DNA of 52,305 bases from Candidatus Rokuibacteriota bacterium (GTDB lineage: Bacteria; Methylomirabilota; Methylomirabilia; Rokubacteriales; CSP1-6): assembly GCA_016209635.1 (NCBI GenBank), contig JACQWC010000100.1, positions 1-52,305 of the forward strand, given 5' to 3'. Positions 1-11,374 of the stretch are shown here, in pieces. Each line of letters begins with the position of its first letter. Positions within the stretch are counted from its first letter, which is position 1. Both the position numbers and the translations under genes were made by a program. The notes beneath the pieces were generated by a model. It saw only the letters and a program-made list of their open reading frames with translations. It did no database searches and was not told where the DNA came from.

Positions 1-1077
1 ACCGTGAAGAACATCACGGACTACGGGGCGTTCATCGACCTCGGGGGCATCGACGGGCTGCTCCACGTCACCGACATGAGCTGGGGCCGCGTCGGCCACC
101 CCTCGGAGATCTTCCAGGTCGGCGATCAGGTCGAGGTCGTGGTGCTGCACTTCGACCGGGAGACGGGGCGCGTGTCCCTCGGCTACAAGCAGAAGTCCTC
201 CGACCCCTGGGAGCGCGTGGAGCAGACCTACGCCGCCGGCACGAAGACCCGCGGCCGGGTCGTCAGCCTCACGAACTACGGCGCTTTCGTCGAGCTCGAA
301 GCGGGCATCGAGGGGCTCGTGCACGTGTCCGAGATGTCGTGGACGCGTCGCGTCCGGCACCCCTCGAAGCTGGTCAACGTCGGGGACGAAGTCGACGTCA
401 TCGTGCTCGACGTGAACCGAAGCGCCAAGCGGATCTCGCTCGGCATGAAACAGGTCGAGCCCGACCCGTGGGCGACGATCGAAGAGCGGTACACGCCGGG
501 CGGCAGGGTCCTAGGCCGCGTCCGCAACCTCACCGATTTCGGCGCGTTCGTCGAGCTCGAGCCGGGGGTCGACGGGCTCCTGCACATCTCTGACATGTCG
601 TGGACGCGGAACGTCGGCCATCCCTCGGAGATCCTCAAGAAGGGACAGGAGATCGAGACGCAGATCCTGAGCATCGACCGCGAGAACAAGCGGATCTCGC
701 TCGGGCTCAAACAGATCCAGCCCGACCCGTGGACCACCGTCGCCCAGCGCTTCCCGATGGGGGCACGCGTCACGGGCAAGGTGGTGCGGCTGACCGATTT
801 CGGCGCGTTCGTCGAGCTCGAGCCGGGGGTCGACGGGCTCCTGCACATCTCGCAGATGTCGAGCCGCCCGATCAACCGGCCCGACGAGATCGTGAGCGTC
901 GGCGACGAGTTGAACCTGCTCGTCATCCGTGTCGACCCGAACGAGCGGCGGATCGGCCTCAGCCTGAAGGAGCTGGCCCACGCCGTCGAGCCGGTGCGCG
1001 AGGGGGAGGAGCGCGGCGGGCGGCGGGGCAAGCGCGGCAAGCGGCGCGACGACTACGACTACGACGAAGAGGAGTGA
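1..1077 (+). CDS. rpsA: 30S ribosomal protein S1, 3' part (5' end outside window)
   Basis: S1 binds mRNA on the 30S subunit through tandem OB-fold (S1) repeats and helps load structured messages. The reading frame is open from base 1, so the gene starts upstream of the window. Four S1 repeats are visible, at about residues 1-65, 78-151, 165-238 and 252-325 of the visible part. Each carries the YGAFVEL and GLLHxS(D/E)MSW blocks and ends in a RISLGxKQ-type strand. A charged tail rich in Arg/Lys and then Asp/Tyr/Glu closes the protein. Repeats 3 and 4 share a 59-bp stretch that is identical in DNA. sppA begins 12 nt after the stop and ihfB follows, which matches the rpsA-ihfB linkage known in proteobacteria. 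Identification is secure; the true start cannot be seen. Confidence 0.96.
   Translation, partial: TVKNITDYGAFIDLGGIDGLLHVTDMSWGRVGHPSEIFQVGDQVEVVVLHFDRETGRVSLGYKQKSSDPWERVEQTYAAGTKTRGRVVSLTNYGAFVELEAGIEGLVHVSEMSWTRRVRHPSKLVNVGDEVDVIVLDVNRSAKRISLGMKQVEPDPWATIEERYTPGGRVLGRVRNLTDFGAFVELEPGVDGLLHISDMSWTRNVGHPSEILKKGQEIETQILSIDRENKRISLGLKQIQPDPWTTVAQRFPMGARVTGKVVRLTDFGAFVELEPGVDGLLHISQMSSRPINRPDEIVSVGDELNLLVIRVDPNERRIGLSLKELAHAVEPVREGEERGGRRGKRGKRRDDYDYDEEE
532..590 (+). repeat. 59-bp perfect direct repeat inside rpsA, copy 1
   Basis: This stretch encodes the core of S1 repeat 3 and is identical base for base to 793-851 in repeat 4. The flanking bases differ. The other S1 repeats match it only at protein level, so recent gene conversion or duplication between adjacent repeats is likely. 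Confidence 0.9.
793..851 (+). repeat. 59-bp perfect direct repeat inside rpsA, copy 2
   Basis: Second copy of the identical stretch, in S1 repeat 4, in the same orientation and 261 bp downstream of copy 1. The spacing equals one S1 repeat unit (87 codons), so the reading frame is kept. Confidence 0.9.
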
Positions 1078-1089
1078 CGGGGCCTGACG

Positions 1090-1980
1090 GTGGGCCGCCG
1101 CGCGTTCGTCCTCACGGCCACTCTCGCGATCTACGTCGTGAGCGTCGCGGTGGGCCTGGCGGCGCTGGGCGCGATGGTCTCGTCCGGTGGCCAAGGTCTC
1201 CCGTTCGGGAGTCCGCGCGTCGCGATCGTCGAGATCGAGGGGCTCATCGTGGATGCCCAGGACGCGATCCAGGACCTCCGGAGCCACCGGGACAACCCGC
1301 GCGTGCGCGCGGTCGTGGTCCGGATCAACAGCCCCGGGGGCGTCGTCGGACCGACGCAGGAGCTGCACGAGGCGATCCGGCGGCTTCGTGAGGCCGGCAA
1401 GCCTGTCGTCGCGTCTCTCGGCGCGGTGGCCGCCTCCGGCGGCTACTACGTGGCGGTCGCGGCCGACCAGATCTACGCGAACCCTGGGACCCTGACCGGC
1501 TCGATCGGGGTCATCATGCAGATGGCGAACCTCGAGAACCTGTTCAAGAAGGTCGGCGTCGACTACGTGGTCGTCAAGGCGGGTCGGTTCAAGGACATCG
1601 GCAACGTGTCGCGCCCCATGACGCCCGAGGAGCGCCGGGTGCTCCAGACGCTCCTCGATGACGTCCACACACAGTTCATCGAGGCCGTGGCGAACGGGCG
1701 GAAGCTCGACCGGACCCGAGTGGTCGAGTTCGCCGATGGCCGCATCTTCTCGGGCGCCCAGGCCAAGGCGCTCAGGATGGTCGACGCGCTCGGCGGGCTC
1801 GAGGACGCCGTCAACCGGGCGGCGACCCTCGCCGGTCTCCGGGTCCCCCCGAGCGTCATCCCCCCGCGGCGACGTCTGTCGATCCTCGACTTGCTCTGGA
1901 GCCGCACCGGCCTCCCGGCCGCTTTCACGCTGGGCCCGAACCTTCCCGTGTTCAAGACACCGCTCTATCTCATGGATTAG
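1090..1980 (+). CDS. sppA: Signal peptide peptidase SppA (36K type)
   Basis: Membrane serine protease that degrades cleaved signal peptides. The GTG start gives 296 aa with an N-terminal membrane anchor at about residues 7-30, followed by one ClpP/crotonase-fold protease domain. The likely nucleophile is Ser116 in GAVAASGGYY, and the general-base Lys is Lys168 in KAGRFKDIG. This is the short single-domain form known from Bacillus, not the doubled E. coli form. It starts 12 nt after rpsA and is probably cotranscribed with it. The stop is TAG. A short GC hairpin (about 1984-1999) follows without a T run. Confidence 0.93.
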   Translation: MGRRAFVLTATLAIYVVSVAVGLAALGAMVSSGGQGLPFGSPRVAIVEIEGLIVDAQDAIQDLRSHRDNPRVRAVVVRINSPGGVVGPTQELHEAIRRLREAGKPVVASLGAVAASGGYYVAVAADQIYANPGTLTGSIGVIMQMANLENLFKKVGVDYVVVKAGRFKDIGNVSRPMTPEERRVLQTLLDDVHTQFIEAVANGRKLDRTRVVEFADGRIFSGAQAKALRMVDALGGLEDAVNRAATLAGLRVPPSVIPPRRRLSILDLLWSRTGLPAAFTLGPNLPVFKTPLYLMD

Positions 1981-2124
1981 CGGGCCGGCTTTACCGCCGG
2001 ACCCCGAGTGAAATCTGATCGAGCGCGTCACAAATCACTGAAGTAAAATACGAAACGGCTTATGCGCCCTCTTCTATTCTGCTGGCTCCGAGCCCGGGCC
2101 GTGGTGCCTAACTCCTTGGTCTAG

Positions 2125-2154
2125 TTGACATTCTCGTCGTTCGCGTGCTAGCGT
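2125..2154 (+). promoter_or_regulatory. Candidate sigma-70 promoter for ihfB
   Basis: A perfect -35 TTGACA (2125-2130) is followed after 18 nt by TAGCGT (2149-2154), with an extended -10 TG at 2146-2147. Transcription would start near 2161, 40 nt before the ihfB ATG. The 220-bp gap between sppA and ihfB is locally richer in A/T than its surroundings and is the only sizeable gap in this block, which supports a promoter here. Confidence 0.6.
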
Positions 2155-2200
2155 GCGTTCGGTTTCGAGTATAGGCGGCCTCCGCGAAACGGAGTGGGTG

Positions 2201-2476
2201 ATGACGAAAGCCGATCTGATCGACGAAGTCTCGAAATTCGCGAACTTGACGAAGAAAGAAACCGAGACGATCGTCAACACGATCTTCGACAACATCACCG
2301 AGGCCCTCGCGAAGGGTGACAAGGTGGAGCTGCGGGGCTTCGGGAGCTTTCGGATCCGTCACCGGAATTCTCGGAAGGGCCGCAATCCAAAGACCGGGTC
2401 CAGCGTGGACGTGCCCCAGAAACGGGTCCCGTTCTTCAAGGTCGGCAAGCGTCTGCGTGAGCTCGTGAACGCGTGA
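2201..2476 (+). CDS. ihfB: Integration host factor, beta-type subunit (HU/IHF family)
   Basis: DNA-bending protein of 91 aa. The chosen ATG starts MTKADLIDE, the conserved N-terminus of the family; a 16-codon upstream extension in the same frame is rejected because nothing in the family matches it. The signature GFGSFRIRHR and RKGRNPKTG marks the beta-arm that inserts at the DNA kink. Position downstream of rpsA matches the classical rpsA-ihfB order and supports the beta assignment. A second family member at 14892 is the likely alpha partner. The HIT gene starts 16 nt downstream. Confidence 0.92.
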   Translation: MTKADLIDEVSKFANLTKKETETIVNTIFDNITEALAKGDKVELRGFGSFRIRHRNSRKGRNPKTGSSVDVPQKRVPFFKVGKRLRELVNA

Positions 2477-2492
2477 GGCCGCTTCCGCCGGC

Positions 2493-2975
2493 GTGAAGCG
2501 CCTCTGGGCGCCGTGGCGGATGGCCTACGTGGGCGCCGGGAATCCCCCCTCGGGCTGCATCTTCTGTGAAGCGTGCTCGTCGAAGGACGATCGCGCGAGT
2601 CTGGTCCTCCACCGGGGGATGCTGGCCTACCTGGTCCTCAACACCTTCCCGTACAGCCCGGGTCACCTCATGGCGGTCGTCAACCGTCACGTGGGGACCC
2701 TCGAGCAGGCCACGGCGGCAGAGGTCGCGGAGGCGATGCAGCTCGTGACGCGGTCGACCGCCGCCCTCAGGACCGAGTACCGGGCCGAGGGCTTCAACAT
2801 CGGCGTGAACCAGGGGCGGGTGGCGGGCGCGGGCGTTGCCGATCACCTGCACATCCACGTCGTCCCACGCTGGAACGGCGACGCGAGCTTCATGCCGGTG
2901 CTGGGCGAGGTCCGCGTGCTTCCCGAGTCGCTCGACGCGACGTATGCTCGCCTCAGGGGGGCTCTCGCTGGGTAA
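2493..2975 (+). CDS. HIT-family nucleotide hydrolase/phosphorylase
   Basis: A 160-aa histidine-triad protein with GTG start. The catalytic triad is HLHIHVVPRW, with His118, His120 and His122. N-terminal CxxC (GCIFCEAC, residues 21-28) with upstream His40 resembles the zinc site of the Ap4A-hydrolase-like branch. Members hydrolyse dinucleoside polyphosphates or nucleoside phosphoramidates; the exact substrate cannot be read from sequence. It lies between ihfB and mutS and its 3' end overlaps the probable mutS start. Confidence 0.88.
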   Translation: MKRLWAPWRMAYVGAGNPPSGCIFCEACSSKDDRASLVLHRGMLAYLVLNTFPYSPGHLMAVVNRHVGTLEQATAAEVAEAMQLVTRSTAALRTEYRAEGFNIGVNQGRVAGAGVADHLHIHVVPRWNGDASFMPVLGEVRVLPESLDATYARLRGALAG

Positions 2976-5531
2976 CGAGGCCGCCGGCCTGACCCCGATG
3001 ATGCGGCAGTACCGGGAGCTGAAGCGGCGGTTCCCCGACCACCTCCTGCTCTTCCGTCTCGGCGACTTCTACGAGCTGTTCTTCGAGGACGCCGAGCTGG
3101 GCGCCCGGCTCCTCCAGATCGCGCTGACATCGCGCCAGGGGGCGCCCATGGCGGGCATCCCGCACCACGCGGCCGACGGCCATATCGCGCGGCTCGTCCG
3201 CGCCGGCCAGAAGCTCGCGATCTGCGAGCAGACGGAGCCGCCGGGGCGGGGCAAGAAGCTGCTCCGCCGCGAGATCGTCCGGGTGATCACCCCCGGCACG
3301 ATCACCGACACCGCGTACCTGCCTGGCGCGGCGAACAACTTCCTCCTGGCGCTCGCCCGCGGCCCGGGGGCCAGCGGCGTGGCGCTGGTCGACGTGTCGA
3401 CGGGCGAGTTCTGGGTGGGCGAGGACGCGGGGGACGACGACGCCGTCCTCGCCGCCGCGTTGCTCCGCCGGCCCGCCGAGATCCTCGTGCCGGACCCGCT
3501 GCGCGCAGCGGAGGACCTCCTCGGCAGGCTCCAGGCGACGGGCGCGACGCTGACCTTCTGCGATCCCTCGACGCTGACGCCCCGGCGGGCCGTGCGGGAC
3601 CTCTGCGAGCACTTCAAGGTCGAGACGCTCGACGCCTTCGGGCTCGGGCCCCTCGGCGCCGGGCTCCAGGCCGCGGCAGAGGCCCTCGGGTATCTCCGCG
3701 CCACGCAGGGCCGGGCGCTCGGACACCTGACGCGGCTCCAGCGGCTCGCGCCGGCCGACAGCATGGTGCTCGACGAGACGGCCCTCCGGACCCTCGAGCT
3801 GCTCGAGTCGAGCGACGGGAGCGCCCGGAACTCCCTTCTGGGCGTGCTCGATGAGACGCTCACGCCCATGGGCGCCCGCCTGCTGCGCCAGTGGCTGCTC
3901 CGGCCGCTCACCGATCCCGACGCCATCGCGGAGCGGCAGACGGCGATCGGCGCCCTGGTCGAGGCGCCAGCGCTCCGCGCCGCCCTGCGCGGCCGGCTCC
4001 GTCGCGTCGGCGACCTCGAGCGGCTGACGAGCCGCGCGGCGCTCGGAGTCGCCCACGCGCGCGACCTCACCGGGCTGCGCGCGAGCCTCGCGCCGGTCGA
4101 GGAAATCCGGAGTGTCGCGGCCGAGCTCACGATCCCCATGCTCGACGGGGCGCGAAAGGATCTGGCGTCGCTCGAGTCCCTCCGCACCCTCCTCGCCGAA
4201 GCGCTCGTGGACGAGCCCCCGCCGACGCTCTCGGAGGGGGGATTCATCCGCGAGAGCTGGAGCGAGCCGCTCGCGGCGATCGGCCGGGACGCGCGCGAGG
4301 CGCGGCAGTGGATCGTGGGCCTCGAGGCGCGCGAGCGGGCGCGGACCGGCATCCCGAGCCTGCGCGTCCGCTTCAACCGCGTCTTCGGCTACGGCATCGA
4401 GGTCACGAACGCTCACGCGGCGCGGGTGCCCGCGGAGTACATCCGCCGGCAGACGCTCGCGGGCGCCGAGCGCTACGTCACGACCGAGCTCAAGGAGTAC
4501 GAGGCGAAGGTGCTGGGCGCGGAGGAGCGGCGGCGGCGACTCGAGTACGAGCTGTTCGAGGAGGTCCGTCGGCGGGTCGCCGAGCGCGCGCCCGAGCTGC
4601 TCGCCACGGCCCGGGCCCTCGCGCGTCTGGACGTCCTGGCGGCGCTGGCCGAGGTCGCCCACCTCCGCGGCCACACGCGCCCCATCGTGGACGGAGGCGA
4701 GGCGCTCGCGATCGTCGACGGGCGCCACCCGGTGCTCGAGGCGCGGGGCCCGGCGCCCGTGACGCCGAACGACCTCACGCTCGACCCGGAGCGGCGGATC
4801 GTCATCCTGACCGGGCCGAACATGTCCGGCAAGTCCGTCTACCTGCGCCAGGCGGCCCACATCGTGGTGATGGCCCAGATGGGGGCGTGGGTGCCGGCGC
4901 GCGAGGCTCGCATCGGTCTCGTCGACCGCGTGTTCACGCGCGTGGGGGCCCAGGACAATCTCCAGCGGGGTCAGTCCACTTTCCTGGTGGAGATGGTCGA
5001 GACGGCCACCATCCTCAACAACGTCACCCGACGGAGCCTCGTTCTCCTCGACGAGGTCGGGCGCGGGACGTCGACCTTCGACGGCCTGGCCATCGCCTGG
5101 GCCGTGGTGGAGGCCCTGCACGACCGGGCGCCGGGGACCAAAGTGCTCTTCGCCACGCACTTCCACGAGCTGACCCGGCTCGCGGAGCGGCTGCCGGCCG
5201 TGCGAAACTTCCACGTGGCGGTCCGCGAGTGGAATGACGAGAGCATCTTCCTGCACAGAGTGCAGCCCGGCTCGACCGATCGGAGCTACGGCATCCAGGT
5301 CGCCCGGCTGGCCGGGCTGCCCGCCTCGGTCGTCGCGCGGGCGAAGGCGCTCCTCGTGGAGCTCGAGGCGGCGGGAGAGATGACGGAGGACGCCCGGGAC
5401 GCCGGGCAGCTCGGGCTCTTCACCCCGTCCCCCGATCCGCTCGTGACCGAGCTCGCCCAGCTCGACGTCGCCCACCTGACGCCGCTCGAGGCCTTGAACC
5501 TCCTGGCGAAGTGGCAGCAGCGGATCGGCCG

Positions 5532-5535
<4 letters not shown>
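2944..5535 (+). CDS. mutS: DNA mismatch repair protein MutS
   Basis: Mismatch-recognising ATPase. The mismatch-binding Phe-x-Glu motif lies in GDFYELF near the N-terminus. Walker A is GPNMSGKSVYLRQ, Walker B is VLLDEVGRGTSTFDG, and the downstream ATHFHEL block completes the ABC-type ATPase. With the ATG at 2944 the product is 863 aa, normal for MutS1, and the 3' end of the HIT gene is overlapped by 32 nt. A CTG at 2968, preceded by an AGGGGGG run, would give an N-terminus closer to the family (GNEAAGLTPMMRQY) and cannot be excluded. The stop overlaps the mutL start as GTGA. Confidence 0.95.
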
Positions 5536-7216
<1,681 letters not shown>

Positions 7217-7223
<7 letters not shown>

Positions 7224-8158
7224 GGAAACCGCTCCTCGTGATCGCCGGTCCCACGGGCGTCGGCAAGACCGCGGCCGCGGTGGCGCTCGGCACGCGTGTC
7301 CCGGTCGAGGTGGTCGGCGCGGACTCCCGGCAGGTCTACCGCTTCATGGACAGGGCGACCGGCAAGCCCGGCCCCGAGGAGCGACGCGCCGTGGCCCACC
7401 ACCTGATCGACATCGTCGACCCGGACGACCGGTACCACGCCGCACGCTTCCGCGCGGACGCGACCACCGCCATCGCCGCGATCCGCCGGCGAGGCCGGGT
7501 ACCGGTGGTGGTGGGCGGCACCGGCCTCTACATCCGCGCCCTCGTGCGGGGCCTCGACCCGGCGCCGCCCGCCGACCCGGCGTTCCGGCGCGAGCTGGCC
7601 GTGACCGCAGCGAGGGAAGGGTGCGCGGCGCTCTGGACCCGCCTCCTGCGCGAGGCGCCCTCCGTGGCGGCGCGCCTCCACCCGAACGACGAGGTGCGGG
7701 TGGTCCGCGCCCTCGAAGTGGCGCGCGCCGGCGGCGTGAGCCCAGGCGCCGGGGTCCTCTGGCGGAGCCGTCCCAGCGACTATGACGTCCTCTACATCGG
7801 GCTCAGCGGGGAGCGGTCGGCGCTCGCCCGGCGCCAGCGCGAGCGCGCGGCCACGATGGTCGCGGCGGGGCTGGAGACCGAGGTCCGGGTGCTGCTCGAG
7901 CGCGGGTATGATGAGTCGTTGCCGGCCATGCAGGGGCTCGGGTACCGGGAGTTCGTCCGGGTCGTCCGGGGCAAGCTCACGGCGCCCGAGGCCCTGCGGT
8001 TGATGCAGCGGGACACGGTCCGCTACGCGAAGCGACAGTGGACGTGGTTCATGCGCGAGCCGGAGGTCGAGTGGCTCGACGTCACCACGCTCGGCGGAGC
8101 GGAAGGGGTCGCCGCGGTGATCGAGGCGAGGATGAGAGCGAGGGGCTTCATCGCGTGA
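7217..8158 (+). CDS. miaA: tRNA dimethylallyltransferase MiaA
   Basis: Adds dimethylallyl to N6 of A37 in tRNAs reading UNN codons. 313 aa from a GTG start inside the mutL stop region. The P-loop is IAGPTGVGKTAA, followed by GADSRQVYR and the VVGGTGLYIRAL block, all diagnostic. The C-terminal half has the QRDTVRYAKRQWTWF family signature. Together with miaB at 39936-41279 (methylthiolation of the same base) the window encodes the ms2i6A pathway. The stop overlaps hflX as GTGA. Confidence 0.95.
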
Positions 8159-9438
8159 AGGACGATCGGCTGGACGGTCACGAGGGCGCCGACCCGGGGC
8201 GTGAGCGCGCGGTGCTCGCCGCGCTCCGGCGGCCCGGGCAGCGGCGGTGGGAAGTCGAGGAATCGCTGGAGGAGCTGACCGGCCTTGCCGAGGCGGCGGG
8301 CGCTGCGGTCGTCCATCGGGCCATCCAGGAGCGGAAGGCGCCGACCGCGGCGCTCTATTTCGGCGAGGGGAAGATCACGGAGCTCGGCGAGGTGGCCCGG
8401 GCGCAGGGCGCCAACCTGTTCATCTCGGACGACGCCCTCTCGCCCATCCAGGAGCGCAACATCTCCCGGACGCTCGGAATCAAGGTCATCGACCGCACCG
8501 CGCTGATCCTCGACATCTTCGCCCAGCGGGCCAGGACCAGCGAGGGGAAGCTCCAGGTCGAGCTGGCGCAGCTCACGTACCTCCAGCCGCGCCTCGTCGG
8601 CCAGTGGGCGCACCTCGAGCGCCTCGGCGGCGGCATCGGCACCCGGGGCCCTGGCGAGACGCAGCTCGAGTCCGACCGGCGCGTCATCCGACGGCGGGTG
8701 ATGCGGATCCGTCGCGAGCTCGAGCGCGTCCAAGTGCACCGCCGGCTCCAGCGGGCGGGGCGCCGACGGACCGGCGCGCCGGTCGTGGCCCTCGTCGGCT
8801 ACACGAACGCGGGGAAGACCACGCTCCTGAACCGGCTGACGGGCGCCAGGCTCGCCGCCGCCGATCAGCTCTTCGTGACGCTCGACCCCGCGGCGCGCCT
8901 GGTCACGAGCGACGGCCAGCCGCCCTTCATCCTGACCGATACCGTCGGATTCATCCGGAAGCTCCCGCACGAGCTGGTCGCGGCGTTCCGGGCCACGCTC
9001 GAGGAGCTGACGGAGGCGGACGTGCTGGTTCACGTGGTGGACGCGAGCCACCCCGCGCTGGCCGAGCACATGGCGGCGGTCGAGGGGCTCCTCCGCGAGC
9101 TCGAGGTCGCCGATCGGCCGACCGTGCTGGCCCTCAACAAGATCGACCGCGTGGAAGGCCGCCGGGCGGTGGACGCGCTGGTGGCGGTGCACGGTGGCGT
9201 GGCCATCTCGGCGCTCGACGGCGCCGGCATCGACGACCTCCTCCACGCGATCGACGCGACGCTGCACCCGCTCGCCGGGACCGTCACGCTGCGTATCCCG
9301 CATGGCGAGGGGGCGGCGCTCGCGCTCTGCTACGAGCACGGCCGGGTGCTCGCCCGCGCGGACGAGCCCCAGCACGTGCGACTCGAGGTCGAGCTGCCCC
9401 TGCAGCTCGTCGGACCGCTCGCACCCTATCGCGTCTGA
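8155..9438 (+). CDS. hflX: GTPase HflX
   Basis: Ribosome-associated GTPase of 427 aa that splits stalled ribosomes in stress. GTG start within GTGA shared with miaA. The N-terminal HflX domain includes ALYFGEGKITEL and a linker with the family-specific GGIGTRGPGETQLE. The G domain has GYTNAGKTTLLN (G1), DTVGFIRKLPH (G3) and NKID (G4). No hfq lies between miaA and hflX, unlike in E. coli. A GC hairpin (9451-9467, CCCCGG/CCGGGG) sits between its stop and pgsA. Confidence 0.94.
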   Translation: MKDDRLDGHEGADPGRERAVLAALRRPGQRRWEVEESLEELTGLAEAAGAAVVHRAIQERKAPTAALYFGEGKITELGEVARAQGANLFISDDALSPIQERNISRTLGIKVIDRTALILDIFAQRARTSEGKLQVELAQLTYLQPRLVGQWAHLERLGGGIGTRGPGETQLESDRRVIRRRVMRIRRELERVQVHRRLQRAGRRRTGAPVVALVGYTNAGKTTLLNRLTGARLAAADQLFVTLDPAARLVTSDGQPPFILTDTVGFIRKLPHELVAAFRATLEELTEADVLVHVVDASHPALAEHMAAVEGLLRELEVADRPTVLALNKIDRVEGRRAVDALVAVHGGVAISALDGAGIDDLLHAIDATLHPLAGTVTLRIPHGEGAALALCYEHGRVLARADEPQHVRLEVELPLQLVGPLAPYRV

Positions 9439-9493
9439 CGGCCCGTTTTCCCCGGGTGCGCCGGGGCGGGGTGGTAGACTGGGTCGTCCGTGT

Positions 9494-10066
9494 ATGGGGC
9501 TTGCCAACTCGCTGACGGTTCTCCGCATCGTCCTGATCCCGGTCTTCGTGTCACTCCTCGTGTACCGGAGGCCGGCGCCGGCGCTCGTCGTCTTCACGCT
9601 GGCGGCCGTGACCGACCTCCTCGACGGGTACGTCGCCCGGCGGCGGGGCAGCCAGAGCCGGCTGGGCGCCTTCCTCGATCCGCTGGCGGACAAGCTGCTC
9701 CTGACGGCCTCGTTCGTCACCCTCACGTACCTCAAGGCGCTCCCGTTCTGGATCGCGGCGGTGGTGATCAGCCGCGACGCGATCCTCGTCGTGGGCGCGC
9801 TGTCGATCCACATGGTGGGCGGACGCATCCATCCGCGGCCCACCTGGACCGGGAAGGCGGCGACCTTCTTCCAGATCTTGACAGTTCTGAGCGGCCTCGT
9901 GAGCGCCTACGTGAGCCTGTCGGCCCCGTCGCGCGTCGTCATGTGGCTGGCGGCCGTCTTCACGATCGCTTCGGGGCTCCAGTACATCTCGCAGGGCATG
10001 CGGTACCTGCACGCGGAGCCCGCCACCGAGGACGAAGAATCGCATGAGGACGCGTTCCTCCGCTGA
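9494..10066 (+). CDS. pgsA: CDP-diacylglycerol--glycerol-3-phosphate 3-phosphatidyltransferase-like
   Basis: CDP-alcohol phosphatidyltransferase of the inner membrane, 190 aa. ATG start giving MGLANSLTVLRI, typical of PgsA. The catalytic signature DG(x)2AR(x)8G(x)3D(x)3D is intact, from DGYVAR at about residue 43 to the final Asp of FLDPLADK. Several hydrophobic segments follow. The likely product is phosphatidylglycerophosphate, but related CDP-alcohol transferases use other acceptors. The 3' end overlaps the next gene by 23 nt. Confidence 0.88.
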   Translation: MGLANSLTVLRIVLIPVFVSLLVYRRPAPALVVFTLAAVTDLLDGYVARRRGSQSRLGAFLDPLADKLLLTASFVTLTYLKALPFWIAAVVISRDAILVVGALSIHMVGGRIHPRPTWTGKAATFFQILTVLSGLVSAYVSLSAPSRVVMWLAAVFTIASGLQYISQGMRYLHAEPATEDEESHEDAFLR

Positions 10067-11360
10067 GGGGGTCGTCGTCTCCACCGTCCGGCCCCGAACG
10101 CCGGCGGCCGCCGCGGGGCTCCTCACCGGCGACCGGATTGTCACGATCGGCGGCCGACCGATCCGCGACGCGATCGATTTCCAGTTCTGGGCCTCGGACG
10201 ACCGGCTCGCGCTCACGGTGGAGCGGGACGGGCGGGTGAGCCCCGTCGCGCTCGTGCGCCGTGGACCGGACCTGGGCCTCGAGCTCCTGCCGCCGCGGCC
10301 CGCCGAGATCTCGACGTGCAGCAACAAGTGCGTCTTCTGCTTCATCCACCAGCTCCCGAAGGGGATGCGGCGCAGCCTGTACGTGAAGGACGACGACTTT
10401 CGCCTCTCCTTCCTCCACGGCAACTACATCACGCTCAGCGACCTCGACGAAGCGGCGCTCGCGCGCATCCTCGAGCAGCGCCTGTCACCCCTCTACGTCT
10501 CCGTCCACGCGACCGACCCGGCGCTGCGTCACGCGTTGCTCGGCCGCCCGCGCGGCTCGGCGGAGATCCTGCCCCGGATGGAGCGGCTGGCCAAGGCGGG
10601 AATCCGGATGCACGCGCAGATCGTCCTCTGCCCCGACTTGAACGACGGCGCCCACCTCGAGCGGAGCGTGTTCGACCTGGCGCCCCTCCACCCCCAGGTC
10701 GCGACGACCGCCATCGTCCCCGTCGGGCTCACGCGCCACCGCGAGCGGCTGCCTGCGCTCAGGAGCCTCACGCCGGAGGAGGCGCGCGCGCTGGTCCGCA
10801 CCGTCGAGACCTGGCAAGCGCGTCTCCTCGGAGAGCTCGGAAGCCGCTTCGTCTTCCTGGCCGACGAGGTGTACATCCTCGGGGGATGCGACTTCCCGCC
10901 CGCCCGGACGTACGAGGGCTTCGCGGTCGCCGAGGACGGGATCGGGCTCGTGCGGCGCTTCGAGGATGGGTTCCGGCGCGCGGTATCACGGTTCCGTCCG
11001 CGCGGCGGTCGCAGGGTCACGGTGGTGAGCGGCGAGATGTTCGCGCCGCGGCTCGGCCGGCTCCTCGCGGCCATCCGGGGCGACGGGCTCGCGGTCCGGG
11101 TGGCAGCCGTGCCCAACGACTTCTTCGGCCGCCGGATTGGCGTCGCCGGCCTCCTCACCGGCCGGGACGTCCAGCGCCACCTCGCAGGGCTCGATGATCC
11201 GGGCGACGCCGTGCTGGTGCCGGCGGCCGCCGTCCGGGACGGCGACGGCGTCTTCCTCGACGATCTGACCCCCGCCGACCTCGCGCGCGACCTCGGAGTG
11301 GCGGTCGAGGTCGTCGAGCCCACACCGCACGCGCTCCTCAGGGCCATCCGCGGCGCCTGA
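10044..11360 (+). CDS. DUF512-family protein, PDZ plus radical-SAM-like
   Basis: 438-aa protein with an N-terminal PDZ-like domain (about residues 8-70: PRTPAAAAGLLTGDRIVTIGG) and then CSNKCVFCFIHQLPKGMRR, a CxxxCxxC cluster at Cys92, Cys96 and Cys99, followed by LHGNYITLSD. This is the pattern of the DUF512 family, which often sits next to der in bacteria as here. The cysteines fit an iron-sulfur cluster of radical-SAM type; the biochemical role is not established. It starts inside the end of pgsA. Confidence 0.87.
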   Translation: MRTRSSAEGVVVSTVRPRTPAAAAGLLTGDRIVTIGGRPIRDAIDFQFWASDDRLALTVERDGRVSPVALVRRGPDLGLELLPPRPAEISTCSNKCVFCFIHQLPKGMRRSLYVKDDDFRLSFLHGNYITLSDLDEAALARILEQRLSPLYVSVHATDPALRHALLGRPRGSAEILPRMERLAKAGIRMHAQIVLCPDLNDGAHLERSVFDLAPLHPQVATTAIVPVGLTRHRERLPALRSLTPEEARALVRTVETWQARLLGELGSRFVFLADEVYILGGCDFPPARTYEGFAVAEDGIGLVRRFEDGFRRAVSRFRPRGGRRVTVVSGEMFAPRLGRLLAAIRGDGLAVRVAAVPNDFFGRRIGVAGLLTGRDVQRHLAGLDDPGDAVLVPAAAVRDGDGVFLDDLTPADLARDLGVAVEVVEPTPHALLRAIRGA

Positions 11361-11374
11361 CGCGATCGGGTCCG

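Noticed and set aside
2836..2943. Longer N-terminus of MutS starting at 2836
   Set aside because: The extra residues are an out-of-frame reading of the HIT gene and do not match the MutS family.
2953..5475. Long opposite-strand open frame across mutS (840 codons)
   Set aside because: It mirrors mutS, has the Arg/His/Pro-rich composition of GC-rich antisense frames, and has no recognisable domain.
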